64,000 nt of DNA from Serripes groenlandicus (lineage: Eukaryota > Mollusca > Bivalvia > Cardiida > Cardiidae). This document shows, piece by piece, positions 44,301-50,109 of this stretch. Position 1 is the stretch's first letter, and each line of letters opens with the position of its first letter. Where the stretch lies: positions 202,138,390 to 202,202,389 of the forward strand of contig JASEVX010000001.1 of NCBI GenBank assembly GCA_031761405.1, given 5' to 3'. The position numbers were made by a program, and so were the translations under genes. The notes beneath the pieces were generated by a model. That model was not told the DNA's origin. It ran no database searches and saw nothing but the letters and a program-made list of their open reading frames with translations.

Positions 44301-46695
44301 TTTGCAATCTTTTGGTGCATCCGCAGCTGAGGGCTTTTGAAAACATTGTACAGTAGTCACCAAAAAAAAATAGTTCATCAATATATTCTTATTGAATACT
44401 CAAACTAGGCAAATGTCATGTGTGAATAACTTCGTAATTACATGGCTAGTGTTAAAAAATGCCTCTGGAAACACAAATATTTATGGTTTTGATTCAGTAG
44501 ATAATTTTGCAAGTTAACCCTTTCCCTCATATAGACGCTTTCTGACGCCTCTGCAGCAGACAGCTTTTAGAAAACATAGTGACCAAAGAAGAAATTGCTC
44601 AAAATGAGCAATTTCTCCTTTTGCCACAATGTTTTACACTTTTAGTCATAGGTTATCCATTCAATTATAGAGATTTTCTATTTTGTTTTTTCCCTTACCC
44701 TCTTGGATAGACAAATATTCCGCTGAAAATATCCAATATGTTATTTTTTTACAAAAAAATATAATTTACATTTATGAAGGCACTCAAACACATTATCATA
44801 CCGTAGGAAAAGGATCAAATTTATAATGCATGTAGCGGAGTAAAGCGATATTGAATTTCTATGCAAGGGTTTACATCGTATAAACATGTGCAAACAGAAT
44901 CATTATTGTGTAAAGTGTCCAGGTTTGTAGTCAATGGTCAAAACCTCATGCATTTTCTATTTCCTGATTTGAAGATTTTTTATGAAACCCCAAACAAATT
45001 CCATTTACATTTCTATTAATTAAAAACATTTTTTTTTTAAATTTTGTATGCAGTAAGTGTGTAAACGAAACAAAATTAACAGAAAATTGACCCTTATCAT
45101 TTTTTCTAACACTTCATACACCACTATCTATGTTTTCCTTATACTTTCAACATCTTTATTTTCATGCGAACCCGACTTACATTACTCCTGAGTACATAAT
45201 TATGTACTCGGATATATGTACTTGGATTTCAACAGACTGAACACTATTGAATAGTATTCAATTATAAATCTTTTTTTTAACCCTTTCCAACATACAGCAA
45301 ACCTGCAACAGAAGACTTTGAAAATTTCTGGTTAAAAACATGGAAATTCACTAAATATGAAGGTATAATCACTGATAGAAGTTGAAAACATTGTCGCAAA
45401 AAGAGAAATTGCTTGATGAGAGCCATTTCTATTTTTTGTCACAATGTTTTCAAAAATAGTCTGCTGCAGAGGCGTCTGAATGTGTCTATATATGGGAAAG
45501 GGTTAAGACATTTTAATCTTTCCCTCAAAGTTTCAAACATTAATAAATATCTGCAGAGAATAACTTTGAACAGATTTTGATAAAAACACAGAAATTCTCT
45601 ATAAATGAAGACCTGTAGAATTACTGGACAAAACTTAAAGTGAAAACATTGTGGCAATTTCAGCTTTGTCACAATGCTTTCAAAAGCTGTCTGCTGCAGT
45701 GGCGCCAGAAAGCGTCATTATACGGTAATTATTACTACACAATGCATTAACCCTTTCCCTTAAATAGATGCTTTCTGGCACCTCTGCAGCTGAAAACATG
45801 GTGACAAAAGAAGAAATTGCTCAAAACAAGCAATTTTTCCTTTTATCACCGTGTTTTCACCTCTATCGGAAGTATTTTATCAAAGGCAAGTCGATTATTT
45901 TTGTACCTGTCATCATAATTTCATGGATTTAAAATCTTGGGACAAATTTTAAAGTTGAATATAATAATAATATATGCTTAACCAGATGATGATTTTTAGT
46001 TTATTTGCTTAGAACAGAAGGACTCGTAAATAACTTATAATCAAATCACTGATAGTGCTGAAAGCAAGGGGCTAACTGCAATTCACAGAAAATTATTTAA
46101 TTACCAATCACAAAAGTTAATACATGTTTACCCGAATAGGTTCCACCTATACTCAGTCTCACATTACCTCTTACTTTTTGATGATATTAACCCTTTCCCT
46201 CATACGACAATTCTGCAGCAGACGACTTCGAACATATTTTATCAAAACATAGAAAATCTCCATAATTGAATGGATAACCTATGACAAAAAGTGGAAAACA
46301 TTGTGGCAAAGGGAGAAATTGCACGTTTTGTGTAATTTCTTCTTTTGTCACTATGTTTTCAAAAAGCTGTCTGCTGTAGAGGCGTCAGAAAGCGTCTATA
46401 TGAGGGAAAGGGTTAAAGAAGATGAAATAAAAAAAATGATATTGTGTAAATTGAGATTATTTGGAACACATTGTCACAAGTTAATGGATAACTAACAAAA
46501 AAAACCAAAGTGAATGTTTTAGGTCATTTGAAAAACCAGAGACATAATTATAATCATAAACTGAAAGCAATATAAGTAATGCTAAGACATTATTCCGTAA
46601 ACCTCTGTTGTACCTGACGGATATCTGTGGCGGCACTCGAATCCTTTTAAAGAAAGAGCAAAGTTTAAAAATAGCAAGCTAATTGTCCACAACAT
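20141..46695 (-). CDS. SIAE: Sialate O-acetylesterase, 12 coding exons
   Basis: A complete gene: exons of 82, 201, 134, 145, 90, 94, 125, 128, 158, 199, 88 and 209 nt sum to 1653 nt (550 residues plus stop) with all phases matching. The family hydrolyses O-acetyl esters, mainly at C9, from sialic acids; the mammalian enzyme is lysosomal or secreted. Residues 1-20 form a signal peptide with the core LLFLNFALSL. FASYYGDNMVLQ and AVIWG are the family N-terminus. WICSGQSNM places the SGNH serine at 131. SAVCWLYGKYLY, SWGGTPVEAW, WNAMVNPLL, GVIWYQGENN, IRWHQTADYGYVPN and VHPRDKQ (probable catalytic His 388) follow, then a Cys-containing C-terminal region. Several N-x-S/T sites (34, 111, 142, 266, 303, 411, 431, 483) suit a glycoprotein. 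Introns carry many MITEs but no exon is damaged. Length is close to the roughly 520 residues of vertebrate SIAE. Confidence 0.96.
20401..20784. mobile_element. Two adjoining TTAA-type MITEs in SIAE intron 11
   Basis: The first runs to GGAAAGGGTTAA at about 20623. The second, lacking a clear left end, ends GTATGAAAGGGTTAA at about 20784. They lie 50 bp beyond the exon 12 acceptor. Confidence 0.7.
21072..21260. mobile_element. TTAA-type foldback MITE, right end decayed
   Basis: TTAACCCATTCCCACATAC at the left; TATGTAGGAAAGGGA at the right with no TTAA. Confidence 0.65.
21481..22612. mobile_element. Foldback element split by a nested insertion
   Basis: The left half (21481-21524) starts GAGCCGTTTAAAGAG and continues AAAACCAACATTATGGACTC. 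The right half (22487-22612) ends ACAATGTTGGTTTTCTCG and GGCTTA. Intact copies elsewhere have these halves about 200 bp apart. The material between is a separate element with its own inverted ends. Confidence 0.7.
21525..22486. mobile_element. Element with ATGCTCCCCA inverted ends and tandem core
   Basis: ATGCTCCCCA at 21525 and TGGGGAGCAT at 22477-22486 are exact inverses. The core repeats AGTTATGGTTCTTGTG and TTTCAAGTTTCAT boxes several times. A GACAGACAGACGGACGGACG tract lies near the right end, as in the other tandem-core elements. Confidence 0.75.
22681..23000. mobile_element. TTAA-type foldback MITE, enlarged
   Basis: TTAACCCTTTCCCACATA to TATGTGGGAAAAGGTTAA. It is 320 bp because the right half is partly duplicated (two CTGCTGCAG / ATGCTGCAG boxes at about 22860 and 22967). 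It ends about 20 bp from SIAE exon 11. Confidence 0.75.
23023..23110 (-). CDS. SIAE: SIAE exon 11
   Basis: The acceptor is AATATTTCAG and the donor GTGAGT. It encodes ICCSFVTPAVCLPGKSWWLP. The paired cysteines and the Trp-Leu-Pro end align with the vertebrate ISCCSDHRCKWLPAS segment. Confidence 0.92.
23195..23650 (-). repeat. AAGAGGCCC-type element with a decayed tandem core
   Basis: Starts ACAAGAGGCCCAAGAGGGCC. Boxes AACATGGCTT...GAATCTGAT...AGGGTCACC recur at about 23290, 23450 and 23610, a spacing near 160 bp. A right-half MITE follows to 23785. Confidence 0.65.
23853..24049. mobile_element. TTAA-type foldback MITE, first of a back-to-back pair
   Basis: Left end AAACCCTTTCCCACATAC, right end GCGGGAAAGGGTTAA. 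The terminal TTAA (24046-24049) also starts the next copy. Confidence 0.8.
24046..24275. mobile_element. TTAA-type foldback MITE, second of a back-to-back pair
   Basis: TTAACCCTTTTCCTCATAC to GCGGGAAAGAGTTAA. It shares its left TTAA with the previous copy and ends 14 bp before SIAE exon 10. Confidence 0.85.
24289..24487 (-). CDS. SIAE: SIAE exon 10, catalytic histidine block
   Basis: The acceptor is TTAAAATTCAG and the donor GTAAGT. It opens with VHPRDKQDVAARLALGGLAL, which carries the family's conserved histidine (residue 388), and ends EKWLDGFE. Confidence 0.95.
24536..24956. mobile_element. Outer TTAA-type MITE interrupted by another copy
   Basis: The left part runs from TTAACCCTTTCCTACATA at 24536 to 24652. 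The right part resumes after 24881 and ends TATGTGGGAAAGGG at 24956. The two parts join into a normal copy once the inner element is ignored. Confidence 0.8.
24653..24881. mobile_element. TTAA-type MITE nested inside another copy
   Basis: TTAACCCTTTCCCTCATA to GAGGGTAGGGTTAA, with a TTAA on both sides inside the outer element. This is direct evidence that insertion targets and duplicates TTAA. Confidence 0.85.
25015..25231. mobile_element. TTAA-type foldback MITE, CTCATA subfamily
   Basis: TTAAACCTTTCCCTCATACG to GAGGGAAAGGGTTAA. Its right TTAA is followed at once by a short, degraded copy (25228-25330, ending GGGTAAGGTTTAA). Confidence 0.84.
25494..26362. mobile_element. TTAA-type MITE interrupted by a tandem-core element
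   Basis: The left part starts CATTCCTTTCCCACATG and reaches AAATTGCTTGTTTT at 25640. The right part resumes at about 26308 (AAAGCCATCTGCTGCAC) and ends GAGGGAAAGGGTTAA. Confidence 0.75.
25641..26307. mobile_element. Tandem-core element inserted in a MITE
   Basis: Starts GACAAGAGCGCCAAATG. Core box ATTATGCCAATACACATTC recurs near 25831, 25992 and 26153 (161 bp apart). It ends with CGCCCGCCCGCCCG and TTCAAAACGGGCGTATAA. Some of the host MITE centre is missing at the junction. Confidence 0.72.
26740..26897 (-). CDS. SIAE: SIAE exon 9
   Basis: The acceptor is TTTATAG and the donor GTAAGT. It encodes FPEIRWHQTADYGYVPNHRL and NVFMAVTMDLPDF. A second AG 7 nt inside the exon would shift the frame and was rejected. 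Leaves phase 2. Confidence 0.95.
26935..27155. mobile_element. TTAA-type foldback MITE, decayed ends
   Basis: AAATCCTTTCCCACATAA at the left and GGGGGGGAAAGGATCA at the right. It begins about 37 bp beyond SIAE exon 9. Confidence 0.65.
27490..27985. repeat. Several MITE fragments, no gene
   Basis: Right-half remnants end at about 27637 (GTTAAGGGTTAA), 27828 (GAGGGAAAGGGTAAA) and 27980 (GACAGGGTTAA). The 27160-27490 interval before them is AT-rich with no identifiable feature. Confidence 0.5.
28133..28294 (-). CDS. Coding-like segment of unknown origin, possible captured exon
   Basis: An open minus-strand stretch of about 50 codons reads MQLLSNLPAPECTIIENYKA, then PEILLVTLQEFLYDRHY and SAIGALIVNR. 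The composition looks protein-like, unlike the repeat ORFs around it. It abuts a truncated TTAA-type MITE end (28105-28150) and lies inside SIAE intron 8. No donor or acceptor pair is convincing. It could be a pseudogene, a captured exon fragment or chance. Confidence 0.25.
28606..29484 (-). mobile_element. Hairpin-capped tandem-core element (CAAGAGGGCC end)
   Basis: Starts ACAAGAGGGCCATGAGGCCC and GCTCACCTGAG. Core boxes GTGACCTAGTTTTTGACC and TTGGCCTAGATATCATC recur at about 130-150 bp. It ends in ACGGACGACGAACGACGGAC and a GCTCACC-type hairpin (CACCTTGAGCAC, GTGCTCTGGTGAGC). It is the same family, opposite orientation, as 51277-52793. Confidence 0.78.
29485..30170. other. Intronic stretch without recognised features
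   Basis: AT-rich single-copy-looking sequence in SIAE intron 8. No MITE ends, tandem units or exon-like frames were found. A right-half MITE begins at about 30180 and ends at 30290. Confidence 0.5.
30442..30632. mobile_element. TTAA-type foldback MITE next to SIAE exon 8
   Basis: TTAACCCTTTCTCACATG to GAGGGATAGTGTTAA. Its right end is about 10 bp from the exon 8 boundary, so the intron's donor region is squeezed between the exon and the repeat. Confidence 0.78.
30643..30770 (-). CDS. SIAE: SIAE exon 8
   Basis: The acceptor is AAATTTCTAG and the donor GTACGA. It encodes GENNAQFNKHKYNCTFPAMI, DDWRKKF and LFPFGFVQ. The first residues complete the WYQGE(S/N)N motif begun in exon 7. Confidence 0.95.
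31374..31578. mobile_element. TTAA-type foldback MITE
   Basis: TTAACCCTTTCCTATATG to GAGGGAAAGGGTTAA. Another copy (to 31747) and then the 31744 copy follow without a gap, making a three-element run. Confidence 0.8.
31744..31973. mobile_element. TTAA-type foldback MITE, CTCATA subfamily
   Basis: TTAACCCTTTCCCTCATATA to AAGTGGGAAAGGGTTAA. It shares TTAA with the preceding copy and ends 31 bp from SIAE exon 7. Confidence 0.86.
32004..32128 (-). CDS. SIAE: SIAE exon 7
   Basis: The acceptor is TTTCCCCACCAG and the donor GTATTA. It encodes IWNAMVNPLLKMTIYGVIWY, matching the family WNAMIHPL...GVVWYQG block. Leaves phase 1. Confidence 0.95.
32177..32400. mobile_element. TTAA-type foldback MITE, CTCATA subfamily
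   Basis: TTAACCCTTTCCCTCATAC to GAGGGAAAGGGTTTAA. It lies on the other side of SIAE exon 7 from the 31744 copy, so exon 7 sits between two related inverted-repeat elements. Confidence 0.85.
32530..32930. mobile_element. Back-to-back pair of TTAA-type MITEs
   Basis: The first copy (32530-32707) has lost part of its centre. Its final TTAA starts the second copy, which decays at GTGGGATAAAAG near 32930. Confidence 0.75.
33391..33484 (-). CDS. SIAE: SIAE exon 6
   Basis: The acceptor is CTTGATGCAG and the donor GTAAGT. It encodes GLIDTSWGGTPVEAWSSKDA, a conserved active-site block. Two decayed tandem copies of its 5' part lie just upstream on the minus strand (33519-33702). Leaves phase 2. Confidence 0.95.
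33519..33702 (-). pseudogene. Two decayed tandem copies of the 5' part of SIAE exon 6
   Basis: Units at 33519-33601 and 33612-33702 repeat the sequence 33429-33519: acceptor, about 55 nt of exon and about 30 nt of intron, about 91 bp apart. The outer copy keeps an intact CAG acceptor and the SWGGTP codons, with Asp changed to His before them, but it runs into a stop and has no donor. The nearer copy has lost the glycine pair. Both are non-functional exon duplicates. Confidence 0.85.
33820..34028. mobile_element. TTAA-type foldback MITE
   Basis: AATAACCCTTTCCCTCATA at the left; GAGGGAAAGGGTTAA at the right. Confidence 0.78.
34298..34387 (-). CDS. SIAE: SIAE exon 5
   Basis: The acceptor is CATCATTGCAG and the donor GTAAGA. 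It encodes DNLGGKPFTHFSAVCWLYGK, very close to the vertebrate block ending SAVCWLFGRHLY. Confidence 0.95.
   Translation of the reverse strand: MIWVANHSHISLLCAGCMENTSIRNYRNQ
34626..34982. mobile_element. Back-to-back pair of TTAA-type MITEs
   Basis: A full-length copy at 34626-34851 shares its last TTAA with a shortened copy ending AAGTGGGAAAGGGTAAA near 34982. Confidence 0.8.
35085..35330. mobile_element. Foldback element of the CCACGAGAAAAC family, complete
   Basis: The left arm is GTTCCACGAGAAAACCAACA and the right arm ends GTTGGTTTTCTCGTGTAAAG. The inner GTATCGACCAAG and GGTCGATACATTAAGC boxes also pair. Confidence 0.72.
35451..35742 (-). repeat. Right part of the TATACCCCC-capped element
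   Basis: Matches 18107-18415 closely, including AACTAGAACTATCACTGAAG, a GACAGACAGACA tract and the TATACCCCC...GGGGGGTATA hairpin. It is flanked by MITE sequence on both sides, so it may have inserted into a MITE. Confidence 0.7.
35950..36187. mobile_element. TTAA-type foldback MITE
   Basis: TTAACCCTTTCTCACATACC to GAGGAAAAGGGTTAA, 238 bp. Confidence 0.8.
36213..36424 (-). mobile_element. tRNA-derived SINE
   Basis: On the minus strand the head reads GCTGTGGTCGAGTGGTTAGC, a tRNA-like A box (36405-36415). The B box GGTTCGATCCC is the complement of 36361-36371. The region between them is long enough for a Ser/Leu-type tRNA with a variable arm. A tail of about 140 nt (GGAGTGCCCTTGGGTAAGG) continues beyond the tRNA part. 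A free tRNA gene is unlikely: there is no matched acceptor stem or terminator. Confidence 0.75.
36835..37032. mobile_element. TTAA-type foldback MITE, left end decayed
   Basis: Right end TATGTGGGAAAGGGTTAA is intact. The left begins near AGCAGCAGACGACTTTTG without its CCCTTT terminus. Confidence 0.7.
37097..37241 (-). CDS. SIAE: SIAE exon 4
   Basis: The acceptor is CTCATTAACAG and the donor GTAAAA. Residues 140-187 (VFNSTAELRDALNYPNIRIF and VMVPWSIPNP) align with the family's IFNATRELS...VRI region after the nucleophile block. Confidence 0.93.
37734..37957. mobile_element. TTAA-type foldback MITE, CTCATA subfamily
   Basis: TTAACCCTTTCCCTCATAC to GAGGGAAAGGGTTAA. It is followed without gap by a shortened copy to about 38123 and a third to about 38350, forming a run of three. 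Confidence 0.86.
38756..38889 (-). CDS. SIAE: SIAE exon 3, catalytic serine block
   Basis: The acceptor is TTTATTTTAG and the donor GTAGGA. It encodes VMFGDIWICSGQSNMAFALS. The GQSN serine is residue 131 and corresponds to the nucleophile of the family. Leaves phase 0. Confidence 0.97.
39260..39600 (+). repeat. Two-copy direct duplication, 200 bp apart
   Basis: The segment TATATAATGATGAGCGCCC...ATTTTGTA occurs at about 39270-39390 and again at about 39470-39590 with a few substitutions. The remaining 39030-40260 interval shows no exon or mobile-element ends. Confidence 0.7.
40279..40675. mobile_element. Two TTAA-type MITEs
   Basis: 40279-40461 is shortened in the centre. 40527-40675 ends TTGAAAAAGGGTTAA. 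Both keep the CTGC-box pairs. Confidence 0.75.
40990..41450 (+). pseudogene. Gypsy-type LTR retrotransposon reverse transcriptase relic
   Basis: Across frames the plus strand reads SVPYAIKELVENAFEHME, then VPKPDK, VRICRDYKVTVNRKSAKIPK, TEDLFAKVH and LELDKDF. These match the order of fingers and palm blocks in Gypsy/Ty3 reverse transcriptases. Frameshifts, stops and a gap before LELDKDF break the frame. No LTRs, integrase or catalytic YxDD block were seen. It lies inside SIAE intron 2. Confidence 0.8.
41783..42590 (-). mobile_element. CAAGAGGGTC-capped element with decayed core
   Basis: Starts AAACAAGAGGGTCAAGATGG. The core has AGAGGGTCACCCAATGAAC boxes at about 42030 and 42270. It ends GACGACGGACGACAGCCGAC and a GAGCCTTTGGCTCTAGGTGA hairpin. 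It is related in architecture to 28606-29484. Confidence 0.68.
42894..43121. mobile_element. TTAA-type foldback MITE, CACATA subfamily
   Basis: TTAACCCTTTCCCACATAC to TATGTGGGAAAGGGTTAA. The central palindrome is GAAATTCCTCATCATGAGC. Confidence 0.85.
43187..43373. mobile_element. TTAA-type foldback MITE, shortened
   Basis: TTAACCCTTTCCCTCATATA to ATGGGGAAAGGGTTAA. The central palindrome is deleted. It ends about 130 bp from SIAE exon 2. Confidence 0.82.
43502..43702 (-). CDS. SIAE: SIAE exon 2
   Basis: The acceptor is TTTTATAG and the donor GTAAGT. Residues 29-94 contain GGNFTFASYYGDNMVLQAAP and AVIWGHAPRG, the conserved SIAE N-terminal beta region. Phase 1 at both ends. Confidence 0.95.
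43861..44089. mobile_element. TTAA-type foldback MITE, CTCATA subfamily
   Basis: TTAACCCTTTCCCTCATATG to GAGGTAAAGGGTTAG. About 160 bp beyond exon 2 on its other side. Confidence 0.84.
44514..44690. mobile_element. TTAA-type MITE, left three quarters only
   Basis: Starts TTAACCCTTTCCCTCATATA and follows the subfamily to GAGATTTTCTATTTT, then stops. The 44690-45270 stretch after it is AT-rich without identifiable features. Confidence 0.75.
45277..45506. mobile_element. TTAA-type foldback MITE
   Basis: TTAACCCTTTCCAACATAC to TATGGGAAAGGGTTAA. More decayed fragments follow at 45540-45720 and 45748-45880. Confidence 0.78.
46197..46416. mobile_element. TTAA-type foldback MITE in SIAE intron 1
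   Basis: TTAACCCTTTCCCTCATACG to GAGGGAAAGGGTTAA, young CTCATA subfamily. About 200 bp from exon 1. Confidence 0.86.
46614..46695 (-). CDS. SIAE: SIAE exon 1, signal peptide
   Basis: The ATG at 46695-46693 has A at -3 (CAAAAATG). It encodes 27 residues beginning MLWTISLLFLNFAL and ending RHRYPS, then 1 nt before donor GTACAA. The hydrophobic core followed by GFEC and basic residues fits a secretory signal. This start was chosen because it alone supplies a signal peptide in phase with exon 2. Confidence 0.85.
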
Positions 46696-47216
46696 TTTTG
46701 ACAGTTCTCTTTTCTTCCTGGTGTGTTGATCTCACGACAAGGCAAATAATACATTGCACAAACAAACAAGTGTACATGGTTTGTTGTGTAATTGGAAGTC
46801 CTCTTCAAAGATTGGAATTTGTTCTAAAATTGTCCTGTTATTGGAAATTATTTTGTGTTGGCTTTACACTGATTACTAGTCCAGGTTTCTGTGATTGGAA
46901 TGCCAGTTTAAATTTTAACTGTCCACTTATGCAATACGTAACGTCGAAATATTGAGACTAACCGATAACAACGTTATTTAGATTATATTATAGAAAGGTT
47001 AACTAACTCTTTCCCAAAGGTTGTTTCCCAAATGCAGACGCTTTCTGACAGCTCTGCAGAAGACAAGTTTTGGAACATTGTGGCAAAAGGAGAATAAACC
47101 TTCTACAAAGACAAGTCTATTATTCTCTTGTTTTATTAGTATTTCTACTTTTGCCACAATGTATAAAATATGAATAACAATGAAAAATTGTCGATATCGT
47201 GTTTTTTTCACTTCTG

Positions 47217-47251
47217 TAATGGCGGAGGTCACGTGACAATAAAATGGCGGC
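47217..47251. promoter_or_regulatory. Candidate SIAE promoter core: CLEAR/USF E-box flanked by YY1-like motifs
   Basis: GTCACGTGAC at 47228-47237 is the exact palindromic CLEAR-type E-box bound by TFEB/MITF and USF factors in animals. AAAATGGCGGC at 47241-47251 matches the YY1 consensus, and TAATGGCGGAG at 47217-47227 is a second similar site. They lie about 535 bp upstream of the SIAE ATG, a sensible promoter position for a gene on the minus strand. CLEAR elements mark lysosomal genes, which fits SIAE. The transcription start itself was not located. Confidence 0.5.
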
Positions 47252-47259
47252 GGTCTAAT

Positions 47260-48540
47260 TATAGGTTACAATACACCAAATAAATTCCTTCTTTATATTC
47301 AATATATCTTTGAAAAGAGTTACCTCTAAGCTTTAAAACAATACTAAGAAAATGGGGTTTTTACTACAGACATTCTTTTACTCTTATCGACCAATTATGC
47401 CTTACACAAAGGGGAAAATATGGACAGTAATTACTGCAAAAAGTTGAAACGTTTGTGGAAAAAGAGGAAATGGGTCACGATAAGCAATTTCACCTCTTGT
47501 CACGATGTATTCAAATTCCGTCCGCTGCATAGCGTCAAAAAGCGACTCTAAGCGGGAAGGTTGGACCGTTTCCGTTATAGCTAGCTAGTTAGTTACATAC
47601 GAATATTGAAAATATTATTGGAAACGGAGCAATTGCTGACAATGAGCAATTCCTCCTTTTCAAACAATGCTTTGAAACATGAAACAAGGTTTTTTTCTAT
47701 CATGAATCTATTAAACCAAAATATTTGCCTACAATGATTCTTTCAGACAGAATTTGACGAACATTAACAGATGAATGTTAATCAGCAAGTTTTTCCTTTT
47801 CCACAAAGTTTACATCACTAGTTTAGCCTAGGCATGTTCAATGTTGTTAGTCTATGTGGTAAAGGGTTAGGAAGACTATTAGCATAGCATACCATGTACA
47901 CTTGTTATAACATAAGTACTGTCGCTGTAGTCTTCCAAAGAGAGAAACCGTCCTACTGTGTATACGTGCCATGAAAGAATGGTACTAACGGTCTCGCAGC
48001 TACAGGGGAATGGAGGGTAAAACAGGGCGCGTTTTGTGTTGAATGTTCTCATATGTCGCTGGAAAATATATTTTCCATCATTCCGTTTGTCTGTCTGTCA
48101 GTATGTCGGACCCAACTAGGAAAAGTCAACCTTCAAATTAGAGATTAATTTCAGCTTACATACGAGTTATAACCTCAAGGTCAAGATTTATTTTATTTGT
48201 GAAGAGCTTCTAGCGATTGCTGGACTTAAATTTTAATGTATTTGCATTTTCGACAATTGAAGACACAACATGCGTCAATATGTAACCTAGTCCTAGATTT
48301 ATCTGTTGACAAATAAACTAGAATGCAGTCTAAATATTTTTTTGTCAGTTTACCTTGTACGGTCCCGGTTTCGGAGATTCAATTAAACTGCAAATCGCTA
48401 GATGCGGGTTATATGTGATAACAAATACATTACAAATACCATAACATGTTAACCTTTTCCAAAACACAGACGTATTAACCAGTCTTCTGTTATCAATACT
48501 TTATGTGTTGTCTGCCTGTAAAGCTTGGTGACATTATCCG
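47260..48540. other. Intergenic stretch with decayed MITE fragments
   Basis: Weak remnants of TTAA-type MITE arms occur near 47430-47570 and 47600-47870. No exon-like reading frame was found on either strand. Confidence 0.45.
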
Positions 48541-48710
48541 GCGTCCGGCCGGCTGTCTGTCTGAATGTGCATTCGTCTGTCCGTCAGGGTTGGCATTTAT
48601 TGGTCAAAACGTTGTTTCTGTTTGACAGATTCATTTCAAAGTGGTCACACTTATACCATGTGTTCAGGAGAACGGCAAAATACTAGGTACATAACTCTGG
48701 TCTGCTTATT

Positions 48711-50108
48711 AGCTCACCTAAGCACGAAGTGCAAGGTGAGCTTTTGTGATCACTCACCGTCCGGCGTCCGTCGTCGTCGTCTGCGTCGTCGTCGTCGTCG
48801 TCGTCGACGTCTGTTAACAATTTCCTACAAATGACTTCTCCTACTAAATCAATGAACAGATTTCAAAATAACTTCACAGGAATGGTCCTAGTCCTCTTTC
48901 AAAGTTGTTCAAAGAAATTAATTCCAAGTAGAACTTTGGTTGCTGCGGCATCAGAAAAGGGAAAAATTGCCAAATCTTAAAAAATCTTCTTGTCCAAAAG
49001 TACTGGCCCGATTTGAAAATTATTTTGCACAAATGTTCCTTGAGGTACCCTCTACCAAGATTGTTCAAATATTTCCAATCCGTTAAAAAACATGGCCGCC
49101 AGGGGGCGGAACTTATTTTCCTTACATGTGCATTGTTAAAACTTTAAAAATCTTCTTGTCCAAAAGTACTGGCCCGATTTGAAAATTATTTTGCACAAAT
49201 GTTCCTTGGGACACTCTTTACCAAGATTGTTCAAATATTTCCAATCCGTTGAAAAACATGGCCGCCAGGGGGCGGAGCCTGTTTTCCTTATATGTGCATT
49301 GTTAAAACTTTGTAAAATCTTCTTGTCCAAAAGTACTGGACCGATTTGAAAATAATTTTGCACAAATGTTCCTTGGTGCACCCTTTACCAAAATTGTTCA
49401 AATATTTTTGATCCGTTGAAAAACATGGCCGCCAGGGGGCGGGGGGGGGGGGGGGGGGGGCGGTGCTTGTTTTCCTTATATGTGCATTGTTAAAACTTTA
49501 AAAATCTTCTTGTCCAAAAGTACTGGCCCAATTTGAAAATTATTTTGCACAAATGTTCCTTAGGGCACTCTTTACCAAGATTGTTCAAATATTTCCGATC
49601 CGTTGAAAAGCATGGCCGCCAGGGGGCGGAGCTAGTTTTCCTTATATTTGCATTGTTAAAACTTTAACAATCTTCTTGTCCAAAAGAACTGGCCCGATTT
49701 AAAAATTATTTTGCACAAATGTTCCTTGGGGCACCCTTTACCAAGATTGTACAAATATTTCCAATCCGTTGAAAAACATGGCGGCCAGGAGGCGGAGCTT
49801 GTTTTCCTTATATGTGCATTGTTAAAACTTTAAAAATCTTCTTGTCCAAAAGTATTGGCCCGATTTAAACATTATTTTGCACAAATGTTCCTTGGGGCAC
49901 CCTTTACCAAGATTGTTTAAATATTTTTGATCCGTTGAAAAACATGGCCGCCAGGGGGCGGAGCTTGTTTTCCTTATTTGTGCATTGTTAAAACTTTAAA
50001 AATCTTCTTGTCCAAAAGTCTTGGCCTAAAAAGAGTAAAAACTTTGAAAACTATTGAAGTTCTATTAAATCAGGTGAGCGATATAGGGCCATCATGGCCC
50101 TCTTGTTT
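48711..50108 (+). mobile_element. Full-length hairpin-capped tandem-core element
   Basis: The cap AGCTCACC...GGTGAGC is followed by TCCGGCGTCCGTCGTCG. About seven 166-167 bp monomers carry CATGGCCGCCAGGGGGCGG (boxes near 49091, 49258, 49424, 49611, 49778, 49943). The other end is GGTGAGCGATATAGGGCC with hairpin GGGCCATCATGGCCC and CTCTTGT. One monomer has a long G run at 49440-49460. A second complete copy lies at 62083-63552. Confidence 0.88.
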
Positions 50109-50109
50109 T

